From Aliigemmobacter aestuarii (lineage in GTDB: Bacteria > Pseudomonadota > Alphaproteobacteria > Rhodobacterales > Rhodobacteraceae), in the NCBI RefSeq assembly GCF_004799285.1, contig NZ_SSND01000001.1, positions 992,001-1,056,000 on the forward strand: a stretch of DNA of 64,000 nucleotides, given 5' to 3'. The notes below the pieces were generated by a model that was not told the DNA's origin, did no database searches, and saw only the letters and a list, made by a program, of their open reading frames with translations. This document shows positions 16,218 to 25,987 of this stretch, piece by piece; the first letter of the stretch is position 1; the number at the start of each line of letters is the position of its first letter. A program made the position numbers and the translations under genes.

Positions 16218-18182
16218 TCAGCCACGGTTCATCCGGTTTTCGATCAGTTCGTCCACCACCGAGGGATCGGCCAGCGTCGAGGTGTCGCCCAGGCTGCCAA
16301 AGTCGTTCTCGGCGATCTTGCGCAGGATGCGGCGCATGATCTTGCCAGAGCGGGTCTTGGGCAGGCCGGGGGCCCACTGGATCAGGTCGGGCTTGGCGAT
16401 CGGGCCGATCTCGGTCCGGACCCAGGCCTCAAGCTCCTTGCGCAGCGCGTCGGTGGGTTCGACCCCGTTCATCAGCGTGACATAGGCATAGATGCCCTGC
16501 CCCTTGATGTCATGCGGATAGCCCACGACGGCGGCTTCGGCCACGGCCTCGTGCGCCACAAGCGCGCTTTCGACCTCGGCGGTGCCCATCCGGTGGCCCG
16601 AGACGTTGATCACGTCATCCACGCGCCCGGTGATCCAGTAATAGCCATCCGCATCGCGGCGGCAGCCGTCACCGGTGAAATAATAGCCGCGGTACTGCGC
16701 GAAATAGGCTTCCTGGAAGCGTTCGTGGTCGCCCCAGAGCGTGCGCATCTGGCCCGGCCAGCTGTCGGCGATGCACAGCACGCCATCGGTTTCCGTCTCG
16801 GTCTTGACCTCGGCGTTGGCCGGGTCCAGCACCACGGGCTTGACCCCAAAGAACGGGCGCGTGGCCGAACCCGGCTTGGTCGGGATCGCGCCGGGCAGCG
16901 GGGTCAGCATGTGGCCACCGGTCTCGGTCTGCCAGAAGGTGTCGACGATGGGGCATTTGCCTTTGCCGACATGGGTGTTGTACCAGTTCCAGGCTTCGGG
17001 GTTGATCGGTTCGCCCACCGAACCCAGGACGCGCAGCGACGACAGGTCGTGCTTTTCCACCCATTCCGGCCCCATGCCCATCAGGCTGCGGATCGCGGTG
17101 GGGGCGGTGTAGAACTGGTTCACCTTGTGCTTGGCGCAAACCTCCCAGAAGCGGCCTGCATCGGGATAGGTGGGCACGCCCTCGAACATGATCGTGGTCG
17201 CGCCATTGGCCAGCGGCCCATAAAGGATGTAGCTGTGGCCGGTCACCCAGCCCACGTCGGCCGTGCACCAGAACACGTCACCTTCATGATAGTCGAAGGT
17301 ATACTGATGGGTCATCGAGGCATAAACTAGATAGCCGCCCGAGGTATGCACCACACCCTTCGGCCGCCCGGTCGAACCCGAGGTGTAAAGGATGAACAGC
17401 GGGTCTTCCGCGCCCATTTCGGTATAGGCGCAATAGGGCTTGGCGGCGGCCATCTCGGCCTTCACGTCGATGTCGCGCCCGTCGATCCAGGTGGTCTGGT
17501 CGCCGGTGTGCTTGACCACCATGCACTTGACCTTGTCCGAGCAGTCGAACAGCGCCTTGTCGGTGTTCGACTTCAGCGGGGTCTTCTTGCCGCCGCGGGG
17601 CGCGAAATCGGCAGTGATCACCACCTTGGCTTCGCTGTCGTTGATCCGGTTCGCCAGCGCGTCGGGCGAGAAGCCCGCGAAGACGACCGAATGAATAGCG
17701 CCGATCCGCGCGCAGGCCAGCATCGCATAGGCCGCTTCGGGGATCATCGGCAGATAGAGGACGACGCGATCGCCCTTGCCCACGCCATGTGCCTTGAGCA
17801 CGTTGGCCATGCGGCTGACGCTTTCCAGAAGCTGGGCATAGGTGATGTGCTGCGCCGGGGTCTTCGGGTCATCGGGTTCCCAGATGATCGCCGTCTGGTC
17901 GCCGCGCGTGGCGACGTGACGGTCGATGCAGTTGGCGCTGACGTTCAGCGTGCCGTCCTCGAACCACTTGATCGACACCTGGCCGTAATCGAACGTGGTG
18001 TCCTTGACCTTGGTATAATCCCGGATCCAGTCGATGCGCTTGCCCTGCTCGGCCCAGAAGGCCGCCGGATCGGCCACCGAAGCGGCGTACATCTTTTCGT
18101 AGCCGGCTGCATCGATATGCGCCTTGGCGATGAAATCAGCCGAAGGGGGGACCATCCCCACGACCTGACCCTGATCCGACAT
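16218..18182 (-). CDS. acs: Acetyl-CoA synthetase, AMP-forming
   Basis: Activates acetate with ATP and CoA through acetyl-AMP. The 654-aa product is full length for Acs. Landmarks are the P-loop-like [11 protein letters not shown], the WQTETGG motif, the [18 protein letters not shown] segment and the C-terminal [11 protein letters not shown], whose Lys is the regulatory acetylation site in the family. ATG 18182 follows GGAGGAG. It is the first gene of an operon with adk, the symporter pair and a signalling set. About 100 bp upstream starts an AT-rich control region (see separate entry). The pathway link is to the ethylmalonyl-CoA genes elsewhere in the window. Confidence 0.97.
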   Translation of the reverse strand: MSDQGQVVGMVPPSADFIAKAHIDAAGYEKMYAASVADPAAFWAEQGKRIDWIRDYTKVKDTTFDYGQVSIKWFEDGTLNVSANCIDRHVATRGDQTAIIWEPDDPKTPAQHITYAQLLESVSRMANVLKAHGVGKGDRVVLYLPMIPEAAYAMLACARIGAIHSVVFAGFSPDALANRINDSEAKVVITADFAPRGGKKTPLKSNTDKALFDCSDKVKCMVVKHTGDQTTWIDGRDIDVKAEMAAAKPYCAYTEMGAEDPLFILYTSGSTGRPKGVVHTSGGYLVYASMTHQYTFDYHEGDVFWCTADVGWVTGHSYILYGPLANGATTIMFEGVPTYPDAGRFWEVCAKHKVNQFYTAPTAIRSLMGMGPEWVEKHDLSSLRVLGSVGEPINPEAWNWYNTHVGKGKCPIVDTFWQTETGGHMLTPLPGAIPTKPGSATRPFFGVKPVVLDPANAEVKTETETDGVLCIADSWPGQMRTLWGDHERFQEAYFAQYRGYYFTGDGCRRDADGYYWITGRVDDVINVSGHRMGTAEVESALVAHEAVAEAAVVGYPHDIKGQGIYAYVTLMNGVEPTDALRKELEAWVRTEIGPIAKPDLIQWAPGLPKTRSGKIMRRILRKIAENDFGSLGDTSTLADPSVVDELIENRMNRG

Positions 18183-18563
18183 GCAAGCTCCTCCATCCTT
18201 GGCGGCCGATCCGCCGCCGATTCCGTCCAAAGGGGCGCGTGGGCTCTCGCGCACCCGGTCTCGTGCGCACTGTAAACCATTAAGGCGAAAATCAGTAACC
18301 CTTTTTATTGATTGCGTTTTTCTGTAAATTAATTTTCGCGTTTCACGTGAAGTTTGTAAATTGCGTAAATTTTGCCGGATATTTGCCGTGTTTTTCAGCG
18401 CGTTACGTGTTCACGCTTCGGTGATCGACACCACGGATTTGCCCATCATCTGGTGGTCTTGCGCCAGAGCGACCCAAGAAAAACGCAGTCGCCTTGGCGG
18501 CAATTGCGCTGGACGGGTCGGTTTCGAAAGAAAGTTGCGCTCTGGCTTAGCGCTAACGGCGAA
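18183..18563. promoter_or_regulatory. acs operon upstream control region (381 bp, no gene)
   Basis: No coding sequence is supported here. The segment 18280-18385 is strikingly AT-rich for this genome. It holds a perfect 10-bp palindrome TTCACGTGAA (18342-18351). It also has three direct copies of GTAAATT on the plus strand (18324-18330, 18356-18362, 18365-18371), which read AATTTAC in the direction of acs; two of them are 9 bp apart. A further imperfect palindrome, GGTGATCGACACC, lies at 18419-18431. This is the expected place for acs transcription signals, but I cannot assign a regulator. Positions 18432-18563, next to the sulP end, show nothing clear. Confidence 0.6.
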
Positions 18564-20231
18564 TCAAGTGCTGTCGCCATGCCCGTACTCGGCCAGAGCC
18601 TCGTCCAGCGACGCGCGATAGCTGACATGCGGTTCGCGCACGCCCTGCGCCAGAAGGATGCGGCGCACTTCGGGATTGGCCCCGGAAATCACCAGATGGC
18701 CGCCCTGCCGGGCGCATTTCCGCGCCAGAAGCTCGAACGACCGCGCGCCCGAGGAATCGATAAAGGGCACATCGGCGAAATCGACCACATAGGCGTTTGG
18801 CCGGTCGGCGATCCGTTCCAGCACGGACCCCAGCCGCGCCGCCGCGCCAAAGAAAAACGGCCCGCGCAGCTTGTAGAAAACCACGTCGCTGTCCGATGCC
18901 TGCCCGGCCTCGGGCACATGTTCCCGCCGTTGCCCCGCCGGCGCGACCTCGGCCGCGTCCGACATGCGGCGGATGAAGACCAGCCCGCCCAGGGCAAAAC
19001 CCACGATGATACCTTCGGTCAGATCGCGGAACACGACCAGAAGGAAGGTCACGATCACCACCATCGCATCCCCGCGCGAGGACCGGACGAGGTTCCACAG
19101 CTCTTCCTTCTCGGCCATGTTCCAGGCCACGACCGCCAGCACACCGGCCAGTGCCGCCAGCGGGATATAAGCCGCAAGCGGCGCCGCGATCAGCATGAAG
19201 GCCAGGACGAACAGCGCATGCAGCATTCCCGAGACAGGCCCGCGCGACCCGGCCCTGACATTGGTCGCCGTGCGCGCGATGGTGCCCGTGACGCAGAAGC
19301 CCCCGAACAGCGCCGATCCGATGTTGGCCACGCCCTGCGCCAACAACTCGGCGTTCGACCGGTGCTGGCGTCCTGTCATCCCGTCGGCCACGACGGCCGA
19401 CAGAAGCGACTCGATCGCGCCAAGAAGCGTGAAGCTGAACGCCCAGGGCAGCGCCGCCTGAACGGCAGCCCAGTCAAGCGAGGGGATCGTCGGTGCGGGC
19501 GGCACACGGGGCAGTTCGCCGAACCGCGTGCCGATGGTTTCGGCAGGCAGGGCCAGCGCCCAGGCAAGAACGCCCGCCAGCACGATCGAGATCAGCATCC
19601 CCGGCCAGTGCGGCCGCCAGCGTTTCAGCCCCAGGATCACCGCAATCGTGCCCGCCGCCAGCATCACCGCCGCCCATGTCACGCTGCCCCGCGCGGACCA
19701 CAGCGCCTCGACCTTGTGCAGGATCTCGGCAGGTTCCGGCCCGGCCAGTGTCAGCCCGAACAGGTCCTTGATCTGGCTGGCGAAGATGATCACCGCGATC
19801 CCGGCGGTAAAGCCCACGGTCACTGGATAGGGTATGAACTTGATGTAGGTGCCCAGCCGCAAGGCCCCGGCGGCGATCATCATGAAACCGGAAAGGAAGG
19901 TCGCAAGGATCAAACCCTCAAGCCCGGTCGCCATGACGCAGGCCGACACCAGCACGATGAACGCGCCCGCCGGGCCGCCTATCTGGAACCGCGATCCGCC
20001 CAGGGCCGAGACGAGGACCCCCCCGATGATCGTTGTGTAAAGGCCGCGCTCCGGCCCGACGCCGCTGGCGATCGCAATGGCCATCGACAGGGGCAGCGCC
20101 ACGATCGCGACCGTCAGCCCGGCCATGACATCGGCACGGAACTGCGCCACGCCATAGCCTTCGCGCACTACGGTGAACAGTTTCGGGGTGAACTGTTCCC
20201 ATCGGTCCGTGGCGCGGCTTGCGTCCGACAT
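18564..20231 (-). CDS. SulP-family inorganic anion transporter with STAS domain
   Basis: A 555-aa inner-membrane anion transporter (sulfate, bicarbonate or a dicarboxylate; substrate not decidable). The transport domain covers about residues 25-425 with the SulP signature region GLYTTIIGGVLVSALGG and QIGGPAGAF. A C-terminal STAS domain (about 445-545) contains VDFADVPFIDSSGARS, including the conserved Ser-Ser. ATG 20231 opens the frame; the divergent FMN-binding gene starts 84 bp away. It lies upstream of acs on the same strand, but the 381-bp gap and the AT-rich region between them argue for separate transcription. Confidence 0.92.
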   Translation of the reverse strand: MSDASRATDRWEQFTPKLFTVVREGYGVAQFRADVMAGLTVAIVALPLSMAIAIASGVGPERGLYTTIIGGVLVSALGGSRFQIGGPAGAFIVLVSACVMATGLEGLILATFLSGFMMIAAGALRLGTYIKFIPYPVTVGFTAGIAVIIFASQIKDLFGLTLAGPEPAEILHKVEALWSARGSVTWAAVMLAAGTIAVILGLKRWRPHWPGMLISIVLAGVLAWALALPAETIGTRFGELPRVPPAPTIPSLDWAAVQAALPWAFSFTLLGAIESLLSAVVADGMTGRQHRSNAELLAQGVANIGSALFGGFCVTGTIARTATNVRAGSRGPVSGMLHALFVLAFMLIAAPLAAYIPLAALAGVLAVVAWNMAEKEELWNLVRSSRGDAMVVIVTFLLVVFRDLTEGIIVGFALGGLVFIRRMSDAAEVAPAGQRREHVPEAGQASDSDVVFYKLRGPFFFGAAARLGSVLERIADRPNAYVVDFADVPFIDSSGARSFELLARKCARQGGHLVISGANPEVRRILLAQGVREPHVSYRASLDEALAEYGHGDST

Positions 20232-20314
20232 CTGTCACCTGTAGCGATTGACCGGTGCCAGCAAAGCGCCCTCGCCGCCCGCCTGTCAACCGTGCCACTT
20301 CACAGGTGTTACAA

Positions 20315-20806
20315 ATGCCGAAAAAGCCCGACCCGGTCGCCGATGCGACAGATGAGGCCCGCGCCGAGGCACGGGCACTGCTGGCGGGCGCGGGATTTGC
20401 CGCGCTGGCCTTCACGGACCCAGAAACGGGCACGCCGGGGATCAGCCGCATCGCCTTTGGCCTTGGTCCCGATGGCCTGCCGGTCACACTGATTTCGGAA
20501 CTCGCCCATCACACCAGGGCCCTGCGCCAGCGGCCCGAAGTGGCCTTCATGGTGGGGGAACCCGGGCCCAAGGGCGACCCGCTGACCCATCCGCGCCTGA
20601 TGGTGCAGGCGCGGGCGCGGTTCCTGGCCGCGGATGATCCGGCCCGGCCAGGACTGCGCGAGCACTACCTGAAGGCGCACCCCAAGGCCAAGCTCTATGC
20701 CGATTTCGCGGATTTTTCCTTCGTGGTTCTGGAACCGGTCGCGGCGCTTTTGAACGGCGGCTTCGGGCGTGCGTTCCGCCTGTCTGCGACAGACCTGCGC
20801 GCATGA
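20315..20806 (+). CDS. Pyridoxamine 5'-phosphate oxidase-like FMN/haem-binding protein
   Basis: A 163-aa protein of the split-barrel FMN-binding fold, close to the short HugZ-like pyridoxamine 5'-phosphate oxidase-related proteins. Supporting segments are AALAFTDPETGTPGISRIAF, LISELAHHTRALRQRPEVAFMV, HPRLMVQARARFL and FADFSFVVLEPV. ATG 20315 follows AGGTG; the longer frame from 20255 overlaps the sulP promoter region. Members bind FMN or haem, and the reaction is not known. A strong hairpin with a T run follows the stop. Confidence 0.82.
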   Translation: MPKKPDPVADATDEARAEARALLAGAGFAALAFTDPETGTPGISRIAFGLGPDGLPVTLISELAHHTRALRQRPEVAFMVGEPGPKGDPLTHPRLMVQARARFLAADDPARPGLREHYLKAHPKAKLYADFADFSFVVLEPVAALLNGGFGRAFRLSATDLRA

Positions 20807-20810
20807 CGAA

Positions 20811-20837
20811 GGGGCGGCGCCAAGGCCGCCCCCTTTT
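20811..20837 (+). terminator. Rho-independent terminator of the FMN-binding gene
   Basis: Perfect 8-bp GC arms GGGGCGGC (20811-20818) and GCCGCCCC (20825-20832) with a 6-nt loop are followed by CTTTT. The hairpin starts just after the stop of the plus-strand gene. It may also stop transcription arriving from the minus strand, though no T run is present on that side. Confidence 0.8.
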
Positions 20838-20858
20838 CCGCGTTCGGGATCACGCCGA

Positions 20859-23147
20859 TCATGAGGGATTGTCGCAGCGCACCGTCACCAGCACCCGCCC
20901 CCGCACCGGGACGGGCCAACGCAGGTTGACGCGGTCGTTGCCCGCCCCCTGTTCCACCTGCACATGGGGCATGTCATGCCGGTCCGTCCCCGCGGCCGAG
21001 GTAATCGCCCCCTCTGCCACGATCGCGGTCACAGCGCGCGCCCATCCGTTGAAGGGCAGGTAATCCGCACCGTTCACCGTCCATGACGCATCCGCCGTGT
21101 TCTGCGCATGATTGACGACCACCGGGCTGGCCGTGATCTGGTTGATCCCGTTGAACGTGTTGTTCTCGAACACCACATTGCGGAACTTGCCGAAATCGAG
21201 GTTGGCGTTCGTGGTATCGACTTTCTCGATCCGGTCGATCTGGCCGTTGATGGTGCGGAAGGCGTTTCCGGTGACGGCAAGGCCATTCAGGAAATGCCCC
21301 GGCCCGCGCGGCTTGACCACCAGCCATCGGAACGAGGCCGCCACGTCATTTGCGGTAAAGATGTTGTCGCTGATGGTCAGTCCGCCGAACGAGAATTCGT
21401 TGTTGAACCCCGGCGCCGGGTCGTGTTCGTTCGACCATTCGATGAAGCTGTTGTCGATGTAATTCCCGGTCATCAGCGTCTTGAGGTTGGTCAGCGTGAA
21501 CACCACACCTGCCTGGCGGATGCCGTCCGTCTGGTCGTCACCCTGAAAGAAATGGTTTCCGATCAGCATGTTGCCCGATCCGCCGATAACCGCGAAATGG
21601 GCAAAGCGCACGATTCGGTTGTCACGGATCTTGGCGTCATTCGCGTTGACGTTCATCGCGATGGTCGTGCGGTTCTGCGACGGCATCGCCTGTTCGTTCG
21701 ACAGGAACTGGTTCTGGTCGATCAGGATGCCCTGGCAGCCCGTCCCGATCGACGATATCCCGCGATCCCTGGGGCGGTTGATGACGCTGTCGGCCAGGCG
21801 GAAGGTCAGGCCCTGCACCGGCAGCATGATCGCGCTGCACAGACCGTTGCAGAGCAGCTCCATGTCGGTGATCTCGAATTTCTGCAGATCCGCGAAGCCG
21901 CTGAAATCCAGCATGTACTGGTAGCGCCGGAAGGTGAAGGGCCGGGTGCCCGCCGCGCCCCAGAGCGGGCGGGACAGCGTCACCGTTCCCGCAGCGACGT
22001 TGCGTTCCTTGACGTAGACCTCGCGCCCCACCCCGGTGCCCGTGACCTGCGCGCCGACCGGGATATTGGCGACGTTGGCCAGCCCGGTGATCCGGTTGGG
22101 GTCATTGGTCGCATAGGTGCCTGTCACCGTGACGGTGTCGGTGTTCCAGGCCGCGTTCGCCACCGCGTTCAACTGCCCGTTGGTCAGCAGCCTCCGCTGG
22201 GCAAAACTGTTGATCCCGGCCAGCGCCGCGACGTCGATCGGGGCGTTCACGTCAACGCGGCGCCCGCGCAGGTCGAACGACACATGATCGGTGAAGTTGA
22301 ACAGGACCTGAAGGCCGCGGCGGAACCCCTCAAGCTCGCTGCCGAAGGCCGCGGCATAGGTATCGAGCTCGAAGTTGCGGGTGCAGGACAGCCGTGCATT
22401 CGCAGGCATGGAAACCGTGCCCTCGAAACGCACGGGGTTCTCGAAGGTCACGTTGGAATTCAGGCGGAAGACCCCTTCGGGCACCAGCACCGTCCGCCCG
22501 TCGGCGGCCGCATCTGCGGCCTCGAAGGCGGCTGCGTCGTTCGTCGTGCCATTGCCCACGGCGCCATAATCGCGCACATCCACAAGCCCCAGCATCTGGG
22601 TGTGGTAATAGCTGGTGACATCCTCCACCTCGATGTCGTCGATCCGCACGACGCCGCCGTTTGGCCCGGTCAGGTCCAGCCCGATGTGGAAATAGGCGGG
22701 CGATGTGCCCCAGACCATCGCGACGCCCTGCCGGTTGCCGGAACCGATGATCGCGCGCAGGGTGACGACCTCGCCATAATCGGAAAGGTCGGTCGCCGGG
22801 CCGGTGGCGGTGACACCGGTCACGAGGTTGCCATTCGCAAGGCTGGGCCGGGCGGCGATCCGCACCGTCGGCAAAGGACCCGCGACCGCCTTGATCCGGA
22901 CCGTGACCTGAAGATACAGGCCCGGCTCGAACGGGGTTTCGCCCTTGTAGCGCAGGCGCTGTGTGGCTTCGGTCTTCTGAAGTTCCAGACAGCCGCCGAA
23001 GTCCTGATCCGAAGGCACCTGCGCGGCATCCGCCGCTCCGGCATAGCTGGTGGTCCCGGGGGTGCCATCCTCGCGCGACCAGGCATTCAGCCCGTTCGAA
23101 AACGGCGGGGGCATCAGCGCCAGACCGTCGGTAATCGCCTTGTTCAT
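20859..23147 (-). CDS. Right-handed parallel beta-helix protein (pectate-lyase-like), possible phage or GTA tail fibre
   Basis: A 762-aa protein. ATG 23147 follows AAGGA. Residues about 1-190 form a beta-rich N-terminal domain with LPPPFSNGL-like and GGCLELQKTEATQ segments. Next comes VDVRDYGAVGNGTTNDAAAF, the standard entry to GH28/pectate-lyase-3 type beta-helices, then many short repeats with N-rich turns (ISDNIFTANDV, VFENNTFNGIN) to about 700, and a small C-terminal domain. No signal peptide is seen, which fits a particle-borne or lysis-released protein better than a secreted enzyme. I recall similar proteins in Rhodobacterales, including a tail-fibre locus of the R. capsulatus gene transfer agent encoded outside its main cluster; this link is from memory. 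No other phage gene is near. Confidence 0.75.
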   Translation of the reverse strand: MNKAITDGLALMPPPFSNGLNAWSREDGTPGTTSYAGAADAAQVPSDQDFGGCLELQKTEATQRLRYKGETPFEPGLYLQVTVRIKAVAGPLPTVRIAARPSLANGNLVTGVTATGPATDLSDYGEVVTLRAIIGSGNRQGVAMVWGTSPAYFHIGLDLTGPNGGVVRIDDIEVEDVTSYYHTQMLGLVDVRDYGAVGNGTTNDAAAFEAADAAADGRTVLVPEGVFRLNSNVTFENPVRFEGTVSMPANARLSCTRNFELDTYAAAFGSELEGFRRGLQVLFNFTDHVSFDLRGRRVDVNAPIDVAALAGINSFAQRRLLTNGQLNAVANAAWNTDTVTVTGTYATNDPNRITGLANVANIPVGAQVTGTGVGREVYVKERNVAAGTVTLSRPLWGAAGTRPFTFRRYQYMLDFSGFADLQKFEITDMELLCNGLCSAIMLPVQGLTFRLADSVINRPRDRGISSIGTGCQGILIDQNQFLSNEQAMPSQNRTTIAMNVNANDAKIRDNRIVRFAHFAVIGGSGNMLIGNHFFQGDDQTDGIRQAGVVFTLTNLKTLMTGNYIDNSFIEWSNEHDPAPGFNNEFSFGGLTISDNIFTANDVAASFRWLVVKPRGPGHFLNGLAVTGNAFRTINGQIDRIEKVDTTNANLDFGKFRNVVFENNTFNGINQITASPVVVNHAQNTADASWTVNGADYLPFNGWARAVTAIVAEGAITSAAGTDRHDMPHVQVEQGAGNDRVNLRWPVPVRGRVLVTVRCDNPS

Positions 23148-23295
23148 CTGCAAAATCCTTGCCCTGATTGCACAGCCCCGGACGAAAGCCCAAGGCCCGC
23201 GCCCGTCAGGGCAAGGCAATTAGCAAGGCCGCGTTAATCGAAACCGACGCCGGCGTGCGCCCATCACCTGCGTCTCGCAACGGCCCGATGCGGGT

Positions 23296-23700
23296 TCAGG
23301 CCCCGACCCCGGCCGAAGGCAGAAGCTGCACGCCGTTGATCTGCCAGCCGTCCGGCGTCCGGATCATCTGGTAATCCAGCACATGCAAACGGCCCGCCTG
23401 ATCGGTGATCATCACCCGCTGCCAGGTCTGCCCGGCAACCTCGCGCTGTTCCAGCATCGTCACATCGGCGGGGCGATGCACCATAGGATAGCCCTGCGTG
23501 ACCATCCGGCCAAAGTTCTCGGGGCTTCCGAAGATCGTCTTGATGTTCGGGCTGGCGAAGGTGAAGGCGCGGGCGAAATCGTCCGCAATGAAGGCTTCGA
23601 TCTGGTTGCGGATCGTCGACTCTATCCCGACGTCCTGCGCGGCGGCAGGGGCCAGGAGGCCAGAGATCAGACCCAGCGACAGGACGAACGGGCGCAGCAT
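23296..23700 (-). CDS. DUF4864 secreted protein
   Basis: A 134-aa protein with an N-terminal signal peptide (about 1-21, ending AAAQD) and a single small alpha/beta domain of the DUF4864 type (IRNQIEAFIADDFARAFTFASP; YQMIRTPDGWQINGVQL). It is probably periplasmic, and function is unknown. The gene is the first downstream of lysS, 96 bp away, with a perfect hairpin in the gap whose arm overlaps the ribosome site. Confidence 0.82.
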   Translation of the reverse strand: MLRPFVLSLGLISGLLAPAAAQDVGIESTIRNQIEAFIADDFARAFTFASPNIKTIFGSPENFGRMVTQGYPMVHRPADVTMLEQREVAGQTWQRVMITDQAGRLHVLDYQMIRTPDGWQINGVQLLPSAGVGA

Positions 23701-23708
23701 CGGCAGGC

Positions 23709-23730
23709 TCCTTGCAGCATCGCTGCAAGG
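23709..23730 (-). promoter_or_regulatory. Perfect hairpin overlapping the DUF4864 ribosome site
   Basis: Arms CCTTGCAGC (23710-23718) and GCTGCAAGG (23722-23730) pair perfectly around a 3-nt loop. On the minus strand the distal arm ends in AAGG and is followed by AG, making the AAGGAG ribosome site of the gene that starts at 23700. Folding would therefore bury the site. No T run follows, so it is unlikely to be a plain terminator of lysS. Confidence 0.6.
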
Positions 23731-23796
23731 AAAGCTAGGCCGCAGGCGGCGCCCGTCAATCTTTGCCGGTCAGGAGGGCAGGCAAGGCGGGCCCGC

Positions 23797-25380
23797 TCAG
23801 GCGGCCAGCTCGCCCTTCAGCGCCCGGTCGATCAGCGCGATGGTCTGCTCGACGCCGTAAAGCGCTATGAACCCGCCAAATCGCGGCCCTTCGCTGGCCC
23901 CCAGCAGCACTTCGTAAAGCGCCTTGAACCAGTCGCGCAGCGGCTCGAACCCATGTTCCCGGCCCACGGCAAAGACCACCGATTGCAGCGCTTCGGGGTC
24001 GTGTTCGCCGCCGTGCCATCCGGCCAGCCGCCCGCGCAGATCCTCGATCGCCGACCGCTCGCGATCATCGGGCAGCCGGAACGTGCGGGTGGGGGCGATC
24101 TTGTCGGTGAAATAGCGCACCGCAAAGCCCGCGGCGGCGTCCAGATCGGGATGTGTCTCGGGGCTGGCCTCGGGCGCATAGGCCCGGATATAACCCCAGA
24201 GCCCCTTGGCATCGCTGGCCCCCGCCACACTGGCCAGGTTCAAGAGCATCGAGAACGGCACGACCATCCGCGATTCCGGCGGATTGCCGCCGTGGATGTG
24301 CCAGACCGGGTTGTTCACCTGCTGGTCGACATCCTGATCGGGATAGGCGCGCAGTTGCTGATGGTATTCGTCCACCGCCTTGGGGATCACGTCCCACCAC
24401 AGCCGCTTGGCGGTCTTGGGCTTCTGATACATGAAATAAGACAGGCTTTCGGTCGCGGCATAGGTCAGCCATTCGTCGATCGTCAGCCCGTTGCCCTTGG
24501 ATTTCGAGATCTTCTGCCCCGCCTCGTCAAGGAACAGTTCATAGGTGAAATGGTTGGGCTTGCGCCCGCCCAGAACCTCGCAAATGCCGTCATAGATCGG
24601 CGTGTTGGTCGAATGGTCCTTGCCATACATCTCGAAATCCACGCCAAGCGCGGCCCAGCGGGCGCCGAAGTCCGGCTTCCACTGAAGTTTGACCTGCCCG
24701 CCCGTCACCGGAAGCGTCCATTCGCGACCGTCCTCGTCGTCGAAGGTGATCGTGGCCTCCTTCGCATCGACATGCTTGATCGGCACATACAGCACCCGCC
24801 CGGTTTCCGGGTGGATCGGAAGGAAGCAGGAATAGGTCTGCTGGCGCTCTTCGCGCAAGCTGGCCAGCATGATTTCCATGATCGCATCATAGCGTTCCGC
24901 CGCCAGTCGCAGCGTGTCGTCGAACCGGCCCGAGGCGTAGAAATCGGTCGCGCTGATGAACTCGTATTCAAAGCCGAACGTATCAAGAAACCGCCGCAAC
25001 ATGGCGTTGTTGTGATGGCCGAAGCTTTCGAATTCGCCAAAGGGATCAGGGACGCTGGTCAGCGGCCTTTGCAGGTTGGCGCGCAGCATGTCCTGCTGGG
25101 GGACGTTGTCGGGGACTTTCCGCATCCCGTCCATGTCGTCGGAAAAGCAGATCAGCCGCGTCGGGATGTCGCTGATCACCTCGAATGCGCGGCGGATCAT
25201 GGTCGTGCGCGCCACCTCGCCGAAGGTGCCGATATGCGGCAGACCCGAAGGGCCATAGCCGGTTTCAAACAGCACATAACCCTTTTCGGGGGCCTTCTTT
25301 TCATAGCGTTTGAGGATCGCGCGCGCCTCTTCAAAGGGCCAGGCTTTCGATTTCATCGCGGCGTCGCGCAGGGCAGACAT
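23797..25380 (-). CDS. lysS: Lysyl-tRNA synthetase, class I
   Basis: Charges tRNA-Lys. The 527-aa product is a class I enzyme, the type found in alphaproteobacteria and archaea rather than the class II LysRS of most bacteria. The HIGH-type motif is [12 protein letters not shown] (about 45-56) and the KMSKS motif is KISKSKGNG; the helical C-terminal anticodon-binding part follows. The ATG at 25380 opens the frame. The TerB-like gene is divergent, with 109 bp between. Confidence 0.96.
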   Translation of the reverse strand: MSALRDAAMKSKAWPFEEARAILKRYEKKAPEKGYVLFETGYGPSGLPHIGTFGEVARTTMIRRAFEVISDIPTRLICFSDDMDGMRKVPDNVPQQDMLRANLQRPLTSVPDPFGEFESFGHHNNAMLRRFLDTFGFEYEFISATDFYASGRFDDTLRLAAERYDAIMEIMLASLREERQQTYSCFLPIHPETGRVLYVPIKHVDAKEATITFDDEDGREWTLPVTGGQVKLQWKPDFGARWAALGVDFEMYGKDHSTNTPIYDGICEVLGGRKPNHFTYELFLDEAGQKISKSKGNGLTIDEWLTYAATESLSYFMYQKPKTAKRLWWDVIPKAVDEYHQQLRAYPDQDVDQQVNNPVWHIHGGNPPESRMVVPFSMLLNLASVAGASDAKGLWGYIRAYAPEASPETHPDLDAAAGFAVRYFTDKIAPTRTFRLPDDRERSAIEDLRGRLAGWHGGEHDPEALQSVVFAVGREHGFEPLRDWFKALYEVLLGASEGPRFGGFIALYGVEQTIALIDRALKGELAA

Positions 25381-25489
25381 GGGCGGATCCTCGTTCCTGC
25401 GGCAGCCCCGTGCCGCCGCAACCCCCGTCTCCTATTGCCGCGGGGCTGTGGCGTCAATAATCTCGCCGCAAACGCAAAAGGATTTGCAC

Positions 25490-25912
25490 ATGCAAGATAC
25501 GCCTCCTTCCATGTCTCCGCAGGATGCGCTGGTGGCCGTGATGATCGCGGTATCGGCCTCGGACGAACAGATGCGCACCGCCGAACTGGTGGCGATCCAG
25601 CGCATGGTGAACCACATGCCGATCTTCGGCTCTTACGATGCCGACCGCATCTCGACCATCGCGCAGACCGTCTTCGACCTGTTCGAGGAAGAGGACGGGC
25701 TGGATGCGCTGTTCGGGCTGATCCGCGATGCCCTGCCTGAAGAGTTGAACGAAACCGCCTATGCGCTGGCCTGCGACGTTGCCGCCGCCGATGGCGAACT
25801 GCGGGATGTCGAACTCAGGATGCTGGAAGAGATCCGGCATGAACTGAACGTCGACCGGCTGCATGCCGCCGCGATCGAATGGGGCGCGCGGGCCCGTCAC
25901 ATGCGCGCCTGA
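25490..25912 (+). CDS. TerB-like (tellurite resistance family) protein
   Basis: A 140-aa all-helical cytosolic protein with the TerB pattern: an N-terminal MSPQDALVAVMIAVSASDEQM with acidic metal-binding-like positions, and a second ACDVAAADGELRDVELRMLEEI. TerB-fold proteins bind divalent metal and are often stress related; a link to tellurite is not implied here. ATG 25490 follows AAAGGA. The gene stands alone, divergent from lysS and convergent with the helix-hairpin-helix membrane protein. Confidence 0.82.
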   Translation: MQDTPPSMSPQDALVAVMIAVSASDEQMRTAELVAIQRMVNHMPIFGSYDADRISTIAQTVFDLFEEEDGLDALFGLIRDALPEELNETAYALACDVAAADGELRDVELRMLEEIRHELNVDRLHAAAIEWGARARHMRA

Positions 25913-25987
25913 CCGGGCCCTGCGAAACTATGGGCAACGGGCCAGCGGCACATGCCGCCGCCCGGCCCCTTCACCTTGACCCGAAGG

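Noticed and set aside
18564-20231. SulP gene as first gene of the acs operon
   Set aside because: A 381-bp gap with an AT-rich control region separates it from acs.
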